Source of the DNA: Cyanobium sp. Aljojuca 7A6
GTDB taxonomy: Bacteria > Cyanobacteriota > Cyanobacteriia > PCC-6307 > Cyanobiaceae
NCBI RefSeq assembly: GCF_024346455.1
Contig: NZ_JAGQCY010000010.1
Coordinates: 1-64,000, forward strand
DNA: 64,000 nucleotides
Direction of reading: 5' to 3'
Notes under the pieces: model-generated
The model's input: only the letters and a program-made list of their open reading frames with translations
Databases searched by the model: none
Told to the model about the DNA's origin: nothing
Program-made: the position numbers and the translations under genes
Shown: positions 26,418 to 34,889 of the stretch, piece by piece
Layout: the number at the start of each line of letters is the position of its first letter
How positions within the stretch are numbered: the stretch's first letter is position 1

Positions 26418-27590
26418 TCAGCCGGCGGTCTCCTGGAACCTGTGGGCGAAGCCTGACCAGGAGCTATCCGTTGTGGTTGCTGCTGTTTCCGCAGGACTGC
26501 CGGCGACCTGATCCTCACATCGAAGCAGCTTGATTTCGTGCATCAGAGCATTGCCATCGGCAAGGAGTTCGGCGATCGTTTCATGCCTTTCGGGTTGATA
26601 AGAGGTGATTCCATAGCTGAAATCAAGATTGTAGATTTTGCCCGAGAGTCCTTTTTCGTGCATCAAAGCTTCCTTGATGCGATGGATGACCGTCTCTGAC
26701 TGTTCCCGGGTGGAGTTGATCAGAAGCACCACGAACTCATCACCACCAAGCCTGGCAACGACATCGGAATCGCGACAGACATGCCTGATCTGATCGGCAA
26801 AGGTGATCAGGGCCAGATCCCCTTCCCCATGGCCGTGAAGGTCGTTGATGGTCTTGAAATGATCGAGGTCCAGATAAAGCAGCGAAACAGGCAATCCCTG
26901 GCGGGTAGAGAGTTGCAGACTCTGCTGGGCAAGAGCTAGAAAGCCGCGTCTGTTGTCCAGGCCGGTGAGCTCATCTTTGGTGGCCAGCAGGCTGGCCACC
27001 AACTCCTGCTCCACCAGGCTGGCCAGGTCCCTGAGGGTGTCGATCTGGTCCTGATTCAGGGAGCGGGGTGAGTCGTCGGCGATGCAGAGGGTGCCGATCT
27101 TGCGCTGATCAATGGTCAGGGGGCATCCGGCGTAAAAGCGAATGTGGGGGTCACCCAGGACCATGGGATTGTCGAAAAAACGCTCGTCCTCAGTGGTATC
27201 TTCCACGATCAATACATCGGAGCCAGTAATCGCATGCCCGCAGAAGGACACACTTCTGGCAACTTCTGAGATCCTCAGACCTACGCAGGATTTGAACCAT
27301 TGCCGATCTTCGTCAACGAGGCTGATCACACAGATCGGCACCTGGAAGATACGCCCGGCCATCCTGGTGAGGCGGTCGAAACGGATGTCGTCTCCCGTAT
27401 CCAGGAGCCGCAATGAGCGGAGCTTGGCGAGGCGGAGCTTTTCGTCCTCTGGGGTCTTGGGCGATTTCAATGCATCCCTCTGGAATTCATGGGCCTGGAC
27501 AACAGTGGCAATATGGAGGGGCAGGAAACCAGCTTGGAAAGGCCAGTTCGGAAGGGGAGCTTTGTCTGCTGTTCCACATGCGGCCAGCAT
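26418..27590 (-). CDS. GAF-GGDEF diguanylate cyclase
   Basis: 390 aa. An N-terminal GAF domain (about 60-200: FDRLTRMAGRIFQVPICVIS, VSFCGHAITGSDVLIVEDT, FYAGCPLTIDQRKIGTLCI) is followed by a GGDEF domain (about 205-360). The active-site motif RLGGDEFVVLL is intact and a product-inhibition I-site RDSD lies the usual five residues upstream. Makes cyclic di-GMP. The GAF may sense a small ligand. ATG 27590; a minus-strand TAATAT lies about 30 bases upstream. Stands alone between the FAD-HlyD operon and the FUSC/TolC operon on the opposite strand. Confidence 0.93.
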   Translation of the reverse strand: MLAACGTADKAPLPNWPFQAGFLPLHIATVVQAHEFQRDALKSPKTPEDEKLRLAKLRSLRLLDTGDDIRFDRLTRMAGRIFQVPICVISLVDEDRQWFKSCVGLRISEVARSVSFCGHAITGSDVLIVEDTTEDERFFDNPMVLGDPHIRFYAGCPLTIDQRKIGTLCIADDSPRSLNQDQIDTLRDLASLVEQELVASLLATKDELTGLDNRRGFLALAQQSLQLSTRQGLPVSLLYLDLDHFKTINDLHGHGEGDLALITFADQIRHVCRDSDVVARLGGDEFVVLLINSTREQSETVIHRIKEALMHEKGLSGKIYNLDFSYGITSYQPERHETIAELLADGNALMHEIKLLRCEDQVAGSPAETAATTTDSSWSGFAHRFQETAG

Positions 27591-27619
27591 GTGCTGATGG
27601 GCCGCAACAACCGTGGGGA

Positions 27620-27625
27620 ATATTA
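27620..27625 (-). promoter_or_regulatory. candidate -10 of the diguanylate cyclase gene
   Basis: TAATAT on the minus strand, 30 bases before the ATG, within a locally AT-richer stretch. No matching -35 stands out. Confidence 0.3.
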
Positions 27626-27716
27626 GCGTCTTTTGCCCATGCTCCCCATTCCTTGCTGCGCCTTAACTGCTGCTTCAGTCATTCAGCCAGTTGTAGAAAT
27701 GGCGTAGACCGACGAC

Positions 27717-29117
27717 TCAGTCTTCTTTCATCTTTTCTGCCATGTTGACTTCGTGAGACTCAAGCCAGCGTTCCAGCTGCACCTCGTTCCATGTCGCCGC
27801 CCACACCCAGCGTCCGATCGGCGCCGCCAGGGCAGCCACGAGCAGCAGCAGGGGCACCAGGGCGCCATTGCCGGCGATCTGGGCGACGAACAGGGCGCAG
27901 AACAGGGGGGTGCGGCAGGCGCCGCTGAACAGTGCCGTCGCTCCGATCCACACCAGCAACTGCCGTTCCAGGGGCGGAAGATCGCCGATCAGGGGCCCCG
28001 CCAGCAGGGCCCCCAGGGACATGGCGTCGTGCATGACACCGCCGGGGGCGCCGATGGCGATGCTCAGCACCGAGGCCAGCAAGCGCCAGGGCAGGACCTC
28101 GAGACCCGGGCGATCCTCGCCATAGGCCATCCGTAAGATCAGTAACTGGCCGTCGTTGAGACTCCAGCCATCGCTGGCCACGGCCGCCAGGCTGATCACC
28201 AAAGCAGCCCCCAGTGCCCAGATCAAGGGCCTTGGAAGGGCCGATCCCCCCGGACGTGCCGGTATGGAGAGCCACTGGCCCCAGCGTCTGGCCGTCCAGG
28301 CGGTACAGGCGGTGAACAACCCACCCAGCCATCCCGCCCCCAAGGTCAGCAACAGGGCCGGCGCGATCAGGTGGCCGCCGCTGCCCATCAGCAAGGTGAG
28401 GCCGGCATGGTGGGCGGGAGCCGCTTCGGCCATGCGCTGCCAGAGGCCGGTGGTGGCTCCGATCAGCACCCCCAGGCCCGTGGTCAGCAGGGTGCCGTTG
28501 ATGAGGGCGGCCGAGCGCCGGCGACACAGTTCCTCGATGGCATAGGTAACCCCCAACAGGACGGAGTTGAAGGCCATGCCCAGGCCGGCTCCGGCACCGA
28601 TCGCCAGCAGGACCGGCAGGGGCAGACGCCTGAGGGGGGCCAGCCTGGCTCGCAGCGCCAGCAGCAGGCTCGCCCCCAGCGAGGCGGAGGGGGATTCAAG
28701 ACCTACGGTGAGGCTGGCGCCATGGGTGAGCAGCAGCAGCGGCAGGCGGGCCAGCTGGCGCTTCAGATCCAGGGAGGCCAAAGCCGCAGAACGGGCCGGA
28801 CCCTGCTGCACCGGCTCCAGCTGCAGGGCCAGTACCCCGGTGAGGCCGCCCCCCCGGCTTCCCTTCAGGGGGCCATTCGCCAGCAGGGTCAGCAGTGCCG
28901 TGCCGGCGAACACCAGCAGCAGGCTGCCTCCGCGGACACCTCCTCCCTCGCCCAGGGGCCAGGCCCGCTGCAGACGGAAACCCAGAGCCGAAAGCCATTG
29001 GTAGGGCTGCAGCAGCAGCAGCAGCGGCAGCGCGGCCGCTAGCAGGGCGAGCACCTGGCCCCGGCGCAGGTTCCCGTCAGGCTGGACGTCGCCGAGGGTT
29101 GCAGGGGGAGGCGTCAT
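27717..29117 (-). CDS. ClC-family chloride channel/transporter
   Basis: 466 aa with about ten hydrophobic helices. ClC features: GSRGGGLTGVLA (variant of the GSGIP chloride site), SLTVGLESPSASLGASLLLA (variant GxEGP with the gating Glu retained in GLESP), and a later GAPGGVMHDAMSLGALL. A long N-terminal extension of about 30 residues precedes the first helix. In this operon it lies last, overlapping TolC by four bases. It could move Cl- for charge balance of the neighbouring export system, but that is inference. Confidence 0.85.
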   Translation of the reverse strand: MTPPPATLGDVQPDGNLRRGQVLALLAAALPLLLLLQPYQWLSALGFRLQRAWPLGEGGGVRGGSLLLVFAGTALLTLLANGPLKGSRGGGLTGVLALQLEPVQQGPARSAALASLDLKRQLARLPLLLLTHGASLTVGLESPSASLGASLLLALRARLAPLRRLPLPVLLAIGAGAGLGMAFNSVLLGVTYAIEELCRRRSAALINGTLLTTGLGVLIGATTGLWQRMAEAAPAHHAGLTLLMGSGGHLIAPALLLTLGAGWLGGLFTACTAWTARRWGQWLSIPARPGGSALPRPLIWALGAALVISLAAVASDGWSLNDGQLLILRMAYGEDRPGLEVLPWRLLASVLSIAIGAPGGVMHDAMSLGALLAGPLIGDLPPLERQLLVWIGATALFSGACRTPLFCALFVAQIAGNGALVPLLLLVAALAAPIGRWVWAATWNEVQLERWLESHEVNMAEKMKED

Positions 29118-30844
29118 GGCTCCAACTGCAGGCGGGCCGGAACCGGCGCGTCCGGATCGGTGGGCATGGGCAACAGTTCGCGCAGCAGCTGGGCGTAGGT
29201 GACGTTCACGTTCACGGTGGCCTCAAGGCGTTGCACGAGGCTGGCGATCAGGCGCTCCTGAGTGTTGGAGAGATCCAGCTCGTTGCTCAGACCCGCCTGA
29301 TAGCGGAGGCGGGCATCACGGAAAGCCTCCAGACTTGCCGCCACGCCGCGCCTGGCGGCCACCAGCCGCGCCAGGCTGGCTTCATGGCCGAAGAAGGCCT
29401 GCTCGATCCGCAGACGGATGTCGTTGCGCTGGGCGGCGTACTGCTGGGCCACGGCCGCCCCTCGGCGGGCCAGGGCCCGTGCCTGTCCCCGGGTGGTCCC
29501 GGCGTCGAAGAGCAGCCAGCTGACCGCCAGGCCCACCGACCAGTCGCTGCCGTAGGTGTTCAGGGAGGTGGCGACGGTGGCGCCGCAGCAGCCGCCATCG
29601 GCGACCCCCACATTCCAACTGTTGGCATTGCTGGCACTGGCCCCTGCCCTGGCGAACAGCGACAGCTTCGGCAACAGCCCGGCGGCGACGGCATCCTTCT
29701 GCAGCAGCAGGGCTTCGCGGGTGGCCAGAAGGGCTTCCAGCTCTGGGTTGTTCCGGTAGGAGGCCACCAGGCTGGCTTCCAGATCCAGGGGCCAGCGCGG
29801 CTGGAGGCGGACCGGGTCGCCGGCGGCGGGGGTCAGCTGGGGCGGCAGGTTGAGCAGGGCCGCCAGCCGCCGGCGGGCGATGGCCTGGTCCGCCAAGGCG
29901 GCGATCAGCTGTTCCTGGCCGTCCGCTTCGATCGCCTGGCGCCGCAACACATCCAGCCGGGGAACCAGCCCCGCCTGCTTGAGATCCAGGCTGTCCTGCA
30001 GGATCAGCAGGTCGTTGCGCACCACGGCCTCGCGGATGCGCACGAGTTGGTCGGCCCGCTGCAGCTGGTAGTAGCTCTCGCTCAGGGTCAGCTGAAGCCG
30101 CCGCAGGGCATCGGCGTAGGCCAGCCGGCTGCTGCGCAGACTCGCCAGGGCGGCCCGCGCCTTCGGCGTGCGGGCGAAATCCAGCAGCTCATAGCGCAGC
30201 TGCAGGCCGGCAGCCATTGCATTGGCGTTGGTGTTGAAAGACGCCCTGCCGCCGGGGGGAATGAAGAACGGGTTGCTGGGGGCGAACAGGGTTCCCGAGC
30301 CGGTGGGGGAAAAGAAGCTGGTGCTCGCCTGGTCGGTGCCACCGGCGGCATAGGCCGAGATCCGCGGCCAGTAGGTGCCCATCTGGCTTTGCAGCTCGGC
30401 CAGGCCCGCCGCCACCTCTTCGCGGCGGGCCTGCAGGGTGGGGCTGTTGGCGAAGCCGATCGCCAGGGTCTGCTCCAGGCTGAGGGCCTGGGGCTGGCCT
30501 TCGCGCAGGCTGCCGGCCTCCGGCAGCGCTAGTGGTGGCAGGGGCGCGGTGTTCTGCGGCGGCAGCGATGGGTTGGCCGGTGCGCCGCCGTTGAGAGGTT
30601 CCGACTCCGCTGGCAGCAGCTCTTCAAGGGCTCGGATCTGGCGATCCAGCTCGTTCCAGCGGCGCTCGAGGCGCCGCACGTCTCCGCTGCTGGCGGCCGT
30701 CAGGGGCTGACCCGCCAGCGGCCCTGATCCGAGGCCAACAGCCAATGCCAGCCCCGCGAGGATCCACCTGGCCAGGGGCCGACCCGTTCCGCTGCCCCCC
30801 ATGGCTCGCCGTCCCCCCCATCCAGCGCCCAGTTTGCTCGACAC
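29114..30844 (-). CDS. TolC family outer membrane channel
   Basis: 576 aa from GTG 30844; ATG 30802 gives 562 aa and begins closer to the signal peptide (LAGLALAVGLGSG). Classic TolC pattern: two related halves of long coiled coil. Readable: SLEQTLAIGFANSPTLQARR (first half, about 121-140), LLDFARTPKARAALASL, the second-half VGLAVSWLLFDAGTTRGQA and LRYQAGLSNELDLSNTQERL. A proline/alanine-rich linker sits between the signal and the first half. Serves as the outer-membrane exit for an efflux system. Confidence 0.93.
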   Translation of the reverse strand: MSSKLGAGWGGRRAMGGSGTGRPLARWILAGLALAVGLGSGPLAGQPLTAASSGDVRRLERRWNELDRQIRALEELLPAESEPLNGGAPANPSLPPQNTAPLPPLALPEAGSLREGQPQALSLEQTLAIGFANSPTLQARREEVAAGLAELQSQMGTYWPRISAYAAGGTDQASTSFFSPTGSGTLFAPSNPFFIPPGGRASFNTNANAMAAGLQLRYELLDFARTPKARAALASLRSSRLAYADALRRLQLTLSESYYQLQRADQLVRIREAVVRNDLLILQDSLDLKQAGLVPRLDVLRRQAIEADGQEQLIAALADQAIARRRLAALLNLPPQLTPAAGDPVRLQPRWPLDLEASLVASYRNNPELEALLATREALLLQKDAVAAGLLPKLSLFARAGASASNANSWNVGVADGGCCGATVATSLNTYGSDWSVGLAVSWLLFDAGTTRGQARALARRGAAVAQQYAAQRNDIRLRIEQAFFGHEASLARLVAARRGVAASLEAFRDARLRYQAGLSNELDLSNTQERLIASLVQRLEATVNVNVTYAQLLRELLPMPTDPDAPVPARLQLEP

Positions 30845-30859
30845 CGGCCACCCCGGCTC

Positions 30860-32203
30860 CTAAAAGCTCAAACCCAGCTGCAACCCCACCGCGAACACTC
30901 CGGGCACCCGGCCGGCTCCGCCAGGGTTGACGATCCACTGCAGGCTGGGCTGCAGGTTGAACGACCGGTTGATCCGCAGCTGGTAGCCGAGTTCCACCAC
31001 ACCTTCATGGCTGAGGCCGGGACTGATGGTCGGGCTGAAGCCCGTCCGGGCTAGACCGAGGATCAGCAGGTCGAAGGGCCGGCCAGGCAGGACTCCCTGA
31101 CTCACCAGACCGCCCCCGACATAGCTGGGCGTCGGATTGGTGGCGGGGTCGAACCCTGCGGCTGCGGTTCCCCAGAGCCTGTGGTCGAGGCCCCAGGGCA
31201 GGTGAATCGGCACGGTGGCGCTGCCGTACAGCCCCCGGTTCGGTCCGGTGCCGGCATAGGCCGCCACTTGCAGCAGGCCTCCGGGTAGTTGGCGCTCCAC
31301 CAGCACCGGTTGGGAACAGCTCCCGCGTCGGGCCCTGAAGCCGGCACCTTGGTGGCAGGCGGCGATCGGGGCCGTCAGGTGGCGGTTCAGCCAGGGGGCG
31401 GCATAGCTCCACTGCAGCTGATGGGTCCAGCCCCGTCCGGGGGGAAGGCCGCTGGATGTCCCCAAGAGCCCTGCCACCGCGTTGGTCGCGGCCAGATCAA
31501 AACTGGCCAGCCGCAGGGTGCTGGCTGGTGTTGGCCGCAGCCTCAGCAGGGCGCCCGTTGTGGCGACGGGAAAGATGGGAAAGTTGGGGATCGAGAACAG
31601 CACGGGCGCCCCGTTGAGGGCGTCATGCACGTAAAAGTCCTCGATCGGCGTGCTGAACAGATCGGGGCTCATGCTCACCGACCCCGCCTCCAGGCTCCAG
31701 CGGTCGTCGTCGGATCGGCGCTGGAGGCTGGCGCGGGTGAGCCAGAGCCCCACCGGATTGGCCACCTCCTGCAGCGACAGCACCGCCCCCAACCTCTGCG
31801 CATAGAGGGGGTCGCCATTGAAGCTGGCGATGGCGACATGCATGGCCCAGCGGTCCCATTCCCTCCCCGGTGAGCGGGAAGGGTCCGTGGGGACCCTCAG
31901 GGTCAGCGCCAGGGTCGTCTGCTGGATCCAGGTCGCTTCGCGGACCAGACCACCGGCAGGGTTGCCCATCGGTTCGGCCAGGACCTCCAGATCCAGATCG
32001 ACCCAGGCAGGCAGACCCAGCGTCTGCTGGAGGCGGCCCCAGCCTGGCTCGAGCCTGAGCAAGGGCACCGGTGCTGGCGACGGGCTTCCCTCAGGTTCGA
32101 TCGGCTCGGCCGCGCCGGGTACGGCGCTGGTCAGCAGCAGCGGCAGGGCCAGTGGCGACCAGAGCCCGGGGGCCTTCGGCGGAGAGCGGCGCAGTCCACC
32201 CAT
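30860..32203 (-). CDS. OprB-like carbohydrate porin
   Basis: 447 aa with a signal peptide (ALPLLLTSAVPGAAEP). The mature sequence is beta-strand rich, as expected for a 16-18-strand porin, with OprB-type landmarks: SMSPDLFSTPIEDFYVHDAL, VAAYAGTGPNRGLYGSATVP and GLVSQGVLPGRPFDLLILGL, and the aromatic terminal strand ending in GLSF. It would provide diffusion or uptake of sugars or similar small solutes. Lies three bases after the second FUSC gene, 15 bases before TolC. Confidence 0.85.
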   Translation of the reverse strand: MGGLRRSPPKAPGLWSPLALPLLLTSAVPGAAEPIEPEGSPSPAPVPLLRLEPGWGRLQQTLGLPAWVDLDLEVLAEPMGNPAGGLVREATWIQQTTLALTLRVPTDPSRSPGREWDRWAMHVAIASFNGDPLYAQRLGAVLSLQEVANPVGLWLTRASLQRRSDDDRWSLEAGSVSMSPDLFSTPIEDFYVHDALNGAPVLFSIPNFPIFPVATTGALLRLRPTPASTLRLASFDLAATNAVAGLLGTSSGLPPGRGWTHQLQWSYAAPWLNRHLTAPIAACHQGAGFRARRGSCSQPVLVERQLPGGLLQVAAYAGTGPNRGLYGSATVPIHLPWGLDHRLWGTAAAGFDPATNPTPSYVGGGLVSQGVLPGRPFDLLILGLARTGFSPTISPGLSHEGVVELGYQLRINRSFNLQPSLQWIVNPGGAGRVPGVFAVGLQLGLSF

Positions 32204-32206
32204 GGC

Positions 32207-33289
32207 TCAGCCGCGGGCCTCCCCCAGGGCTCGCCAGCTGTGCTCCGTCTGCTCGATGCTGTGCAGGGCTTGGCCGCAGAGCATCAGCCGGCTGGCATTG
32301 CGCTGCAAAAGAATCAGATCGAAGCCATCGAGTTCCGGATCGTGCAGCCATCGTTCCAGGCTCTCCCAAAGAGGTGGTGGTTCAAGGTGCGTGCTCGGGG
32401 GTGCTGGCCGGTGCCGGTGGGGCACTTCCAGGCAATGGTTCCATTGCTCCAGGCGTGCGGCCACCGCCCGCAGCAGTTCCGCCTGGGCCCCATGGACCCC
32501 CTCCAGCGGGCCGCGATCCGATGGCGTGTGCTCCAGAAGCCGCAGCCCGTCGACGACACCGACGAGTTGGGAGCCGGCCCCATTCAGGAGCTGGAAGAGA
32601 CGAAACGTGGCGTGGCTGGTGGGGTTGTTCCCCAGCTCGTCGGCCACCGCCGGCATGGCCTCGCGCAGCCCCACCAGCTGACGGCGCAAACCTTGCGCCA
32701 TCTGCAGCTCCAGTCGCTGGTCGGCCGCCATGGCGCCCGGGGGAAGGGGGGCAGCAGGGGCTTCGATGCGGTCGGCCTGGCCGACGAGGGCGGCGCCGAG
32801 GTCGGCCAGGAACCGCCGCAGCCGCTGCCGGTTGGTTTCCACCGCCAGGTCAGGCCAGAAGAGGCGCAGAGACACCAGGGCCACCAGGATGCCGGCCACG
32901 GTCCAGAACAGCCGCACCGGGACCCAGATTCCCAGCTCGCCGTCGTGGACCAACCAGCCCATCACGATGATGTTGCTGCCCACCTTGTAGCCCACCTCCA
33001 GCCCCAGGGCCGCCCCCAGCAACCGCATGGCAACGAGGGCCAGGCTCAGCCCCAGGGGCAGGGGCAGGTGGCTGAGGCCGGTGAACGACACGACCAGCAC
33101 CACGGCTCCCGCCACCGACCCCAGCAGCCGCTGACGGCCAAGGCCGATGGAGCCCCCGTAGGTGCCGGTGCAGACCACCAGCACCGCCAAGGGGGCGTAG
33201 AAGCCATAGGCCACCGGGGCCAGGGCGCCGAAGCCGTTCATCAGTCCGGCCGTCAGGGCCAGGCGCAGTTCGGAGCGGCGAATCAGCAT
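32207..33289 (-). CDS. FUSC-family half transporter (C-terminal half)
   Basis: 360 aa from ATG 33289 (overlaps the upstream FUSC stop by 7 bases). First about 170 residues: hydrophobic helices with the FUSC pattern LALTAGLMNGFGALAPVAYG and GGSIGLGRQRLLGSVAGAVV (about 36-55), VGSNIIVMGWLV. The rest is a soluble helical domain ending in ALHSIEQTEHSWRAL. Together with the preceding gene it equals one full-length FUSC protein (two TM-helix bundles each followed by a cytosolic helical domain), as in AaeB and related aromatic-acid efflux pumps. Confidence 0.82.
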   Translation of the reverse strand: MLIRRSELRLALTAGLMNGFGALAPVAYGFYAPLAVLVVCTGTYGGSIGLGRQRLLGSVAGAVVLVVSFTGLSHLPLPLGLSLALVAMRLLGAALGLEVGYKVGSNIIVMGWLVHDGELGIWVPVRLFWTVAGILVALVSLRLFWPDLAVETNRQRLRRFLADLGAALVGQADRIEAPAAPLPPGAMAADQRLELQMAQGLRRQLVGLREAMPAVADELGNNPTSHATFRLFQLLNGAGSQLVGVVDGLRLLEHTPSDRGPLEGVHGAQAELLRAVAARLEQWNHCLEVPHRHRPAPPSTHLEPPPLWESLERWLHDPELDGFDLILLQRNASRLMLCGQALHSIEQTEHSWRALGEARG

Positions 33290-34263
33290 CGGGCCACCAG
33301 GCTCAGGGTGCGCAGGCTCGCCAGCAGCGGCGGCTGCTCCTGGGCCAGGGCGAGCAGGGGCAGCAGGGGCAGCGATCGGTGCCGGGCCAGGGCCTGCCAT
33401 CGTCGGGGATCTAGGGCCGCGACCGGCGGGGACCCCCCCTGGAGCAGGGCCCCCATGTGCGCCAGGCTTTCCGCCAGCGGATCGTTGCCGCCATCGGCGC
33501 CGTGGTCCGTGCCTGGGCGGAGGCGGTCTGGAAGGCCAGCCAGCAGCCGCTCCCACTGCACCCAGTGGTGCTGGACCGACCCCCAGAGCTGCAGCCGCTG
33601 GGCCCAGCGCTGTCCCTGCATCCGCCGGCCGTGGGGACCACGGCGCTCCTGGGCCACCAGCTGTTCCATGGCCACCAGGTCGTGGCTGAGTTGGGCCGGG
33701 GGCAGGGGCAGGGGCCGTTCCCCCCGGCCCTCGAACCAGTCCCACTGACGCTGCAACTGGGCGATGTAGCCGTCGCGCAGTCCCACTTCCAGTCGTATCA
33801 GCCGGTCGAATCCGCGCCGGGGCCAGAACAGCAGTCCCACCAGAATCGCAATCACGCAGCCGACGGACGTGTCCAGCGTGCGGTTGAACACGTAGTCCCA
33901 GTTCAGGGCCACGTGGCTCGGAATCATCAGGAACATCAGGCTGACCAGCGTCGCTGTCCCGGCCGCCGACTGCCAGCCCAGCCAGCGCAGCAGGGGCAGC
34001 ATCAGCAGCAGCGACACCAGCACCCCCTGCCAGCCGGCCAGCACGGTGTGGACCAGAAAGGTCACCAGGCCACCGGTGATGGTGCCAAACACCCTCACCT
34101 TGGCGGCCTGCAGGCTGAGGTCGTCACCGTCTTCCATGACCGTGATCACGGCCAGCATCGGGTACCACACGTAGGCGATGCGCTCGAACCAGAGCGACAG
34201 CGCCGCTGTGACGAAGGCGGCCACCCCGAGCCGCAGGCTGTTGCGAAGCAAGGCGGATCGCAC
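33283..34263 (-). CDS. FUSC-family half transporter (N-terminal half)
   Basis: 326 aa from GTG 34263, preceded by GAGG. About six helices in the first 150 residues (AYVWYPMLAVITVMEDGDD is a FUSC/aromatic-acid-exporter feature, then VRVFGTITGGLVTFLVHT), followed by a cytosolic part including LEVGLRDGYIAQLQRQWDWF. First gene of a five-gene operon. FUSC proteins export aromatic compounds, including weak acids, in bacteria (AaeB, YccS) and plants. Substrate here unknown. Confidence 0.82.
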   Translation of the reverse strand: MRSALLRNSLRLGVAAFVTAALSLWFERIAYVWYPMLAVITVMEDGDDLSLQAAKVRVFGTITGGLVTFLVHTVLAGWQGVLVSLLLMLPLLRWLGWQSAAGTATLVSLMFLMIPSHVALNWDYVFNRTLDTSVGCVIAILVGLLFWPRRGFDRLIRLEVGLRDGYIAQLQRQWDWFEGRGERPLPLPPAQLSHDLVAMEQLVAQERRGPHGRRMQGQRWAQRLQLWGSVQHHWVQWERLLAGLPDRLRPGTDHGADGGNDPLAESLAHMGALLQGGSPPVAALDPRRWQALARHRSLPLLPLLALAQEQPPLLASLRTLSLVARC

Positions 34264-34388
34264 GGACCTCGAAGCGCGGGGCAGGCAGGAGCCTTTGGAG
34301 CTTCATGGTCCCGGGCTGTTTGCCGTTACGCCAGGGCTGTACGCCGATGCGCGAGGGTTGGAACTCTCTTGTATTGGAACGGGCCGCC

Positions 34389-34889
34389 ATGGTCCTCTCG
34401 CTGAGCCCTGATCTGGAAGCCCTGCTGCGGCTTGGCATGGCGGTGCTCTGCGGACTGGCCGTGGGGATCAACCGCGCCCATCACGGCAGTCGGGCCCATC
34501 CCAACCGGCTGCGGGTGCATGTGCTGGTGGGAATGAGTGCCTGTTTGATGGTTCTGGCGGCTGGCTCCGACCCCCAGGCCCGCAGCCGGGTGATCCAGGG
34601 AGTGGCGACGGGCGTCGGTTTTCTGGGAGCCGGCGAGATCCTGGTGCCCCCGGTCCGTCCAAAGCACGGCATCCCGGAGGTGCGTGGTCTGAGCAGTGCC
34701 GCCTCAATCTGGTTCACCGCCGCCCTTGGCGTCACGGTGGCCGTCTCGAGTCCGGTGCCGGTCCTGATGGCCCTCGGCCTGGCTTTGATCACCCTTTCCG
34801 ACCGCAACGGCCATTCCGTCGACAGTGATGAAGCCGCTCTTCCTCAGCCTGAAGATCTCAAAAAAGAAAGCGGTGGCGGCCGTTCGTAG
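34389..34889 (+). CDS. MgtC/SapB-family membrane protein
   Basis: 166 aa from ATG 34389. Three or four helices with MgtC motifs: LLRLGMAVLCGLAVGINRAH (about 12-31, first helix and the G-x-NR-x-turn), ASPLG-like region replaced by PNRLRVHVLVGMSACLMVLA, and ATGVGFLGAGEILVP (about 77-91). MgtC proteins modulate membrane transport in low Mg2+ or in stress. The 3' end overlaps the convergent LCP gene by 32 bases. The frame opens further upstream, but this is the only start giving the family N-terminus. Confidence 0.88.
   Translation: MVLSLSPDLEALLRLGMAVLCGLAVGINRAHHGSRAHPNRLRVHVLVGMSACLMVLAAGSDPQARSRVIQGVATGVGFLGAGEILVPPVRPKHGIPEVRGLSSAASIWFTAALGVTVAVSSPVPVLMALGLALITLSDRNGHSVDSDEAALPQPEDLKKESGGGRS

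Noticed and set aside
32240-33748. 502-codon + strand frame opposite the second FUSC gene
   Set aside because: No motif and low-complexity residues; opposite strand encodes a membrane protein.
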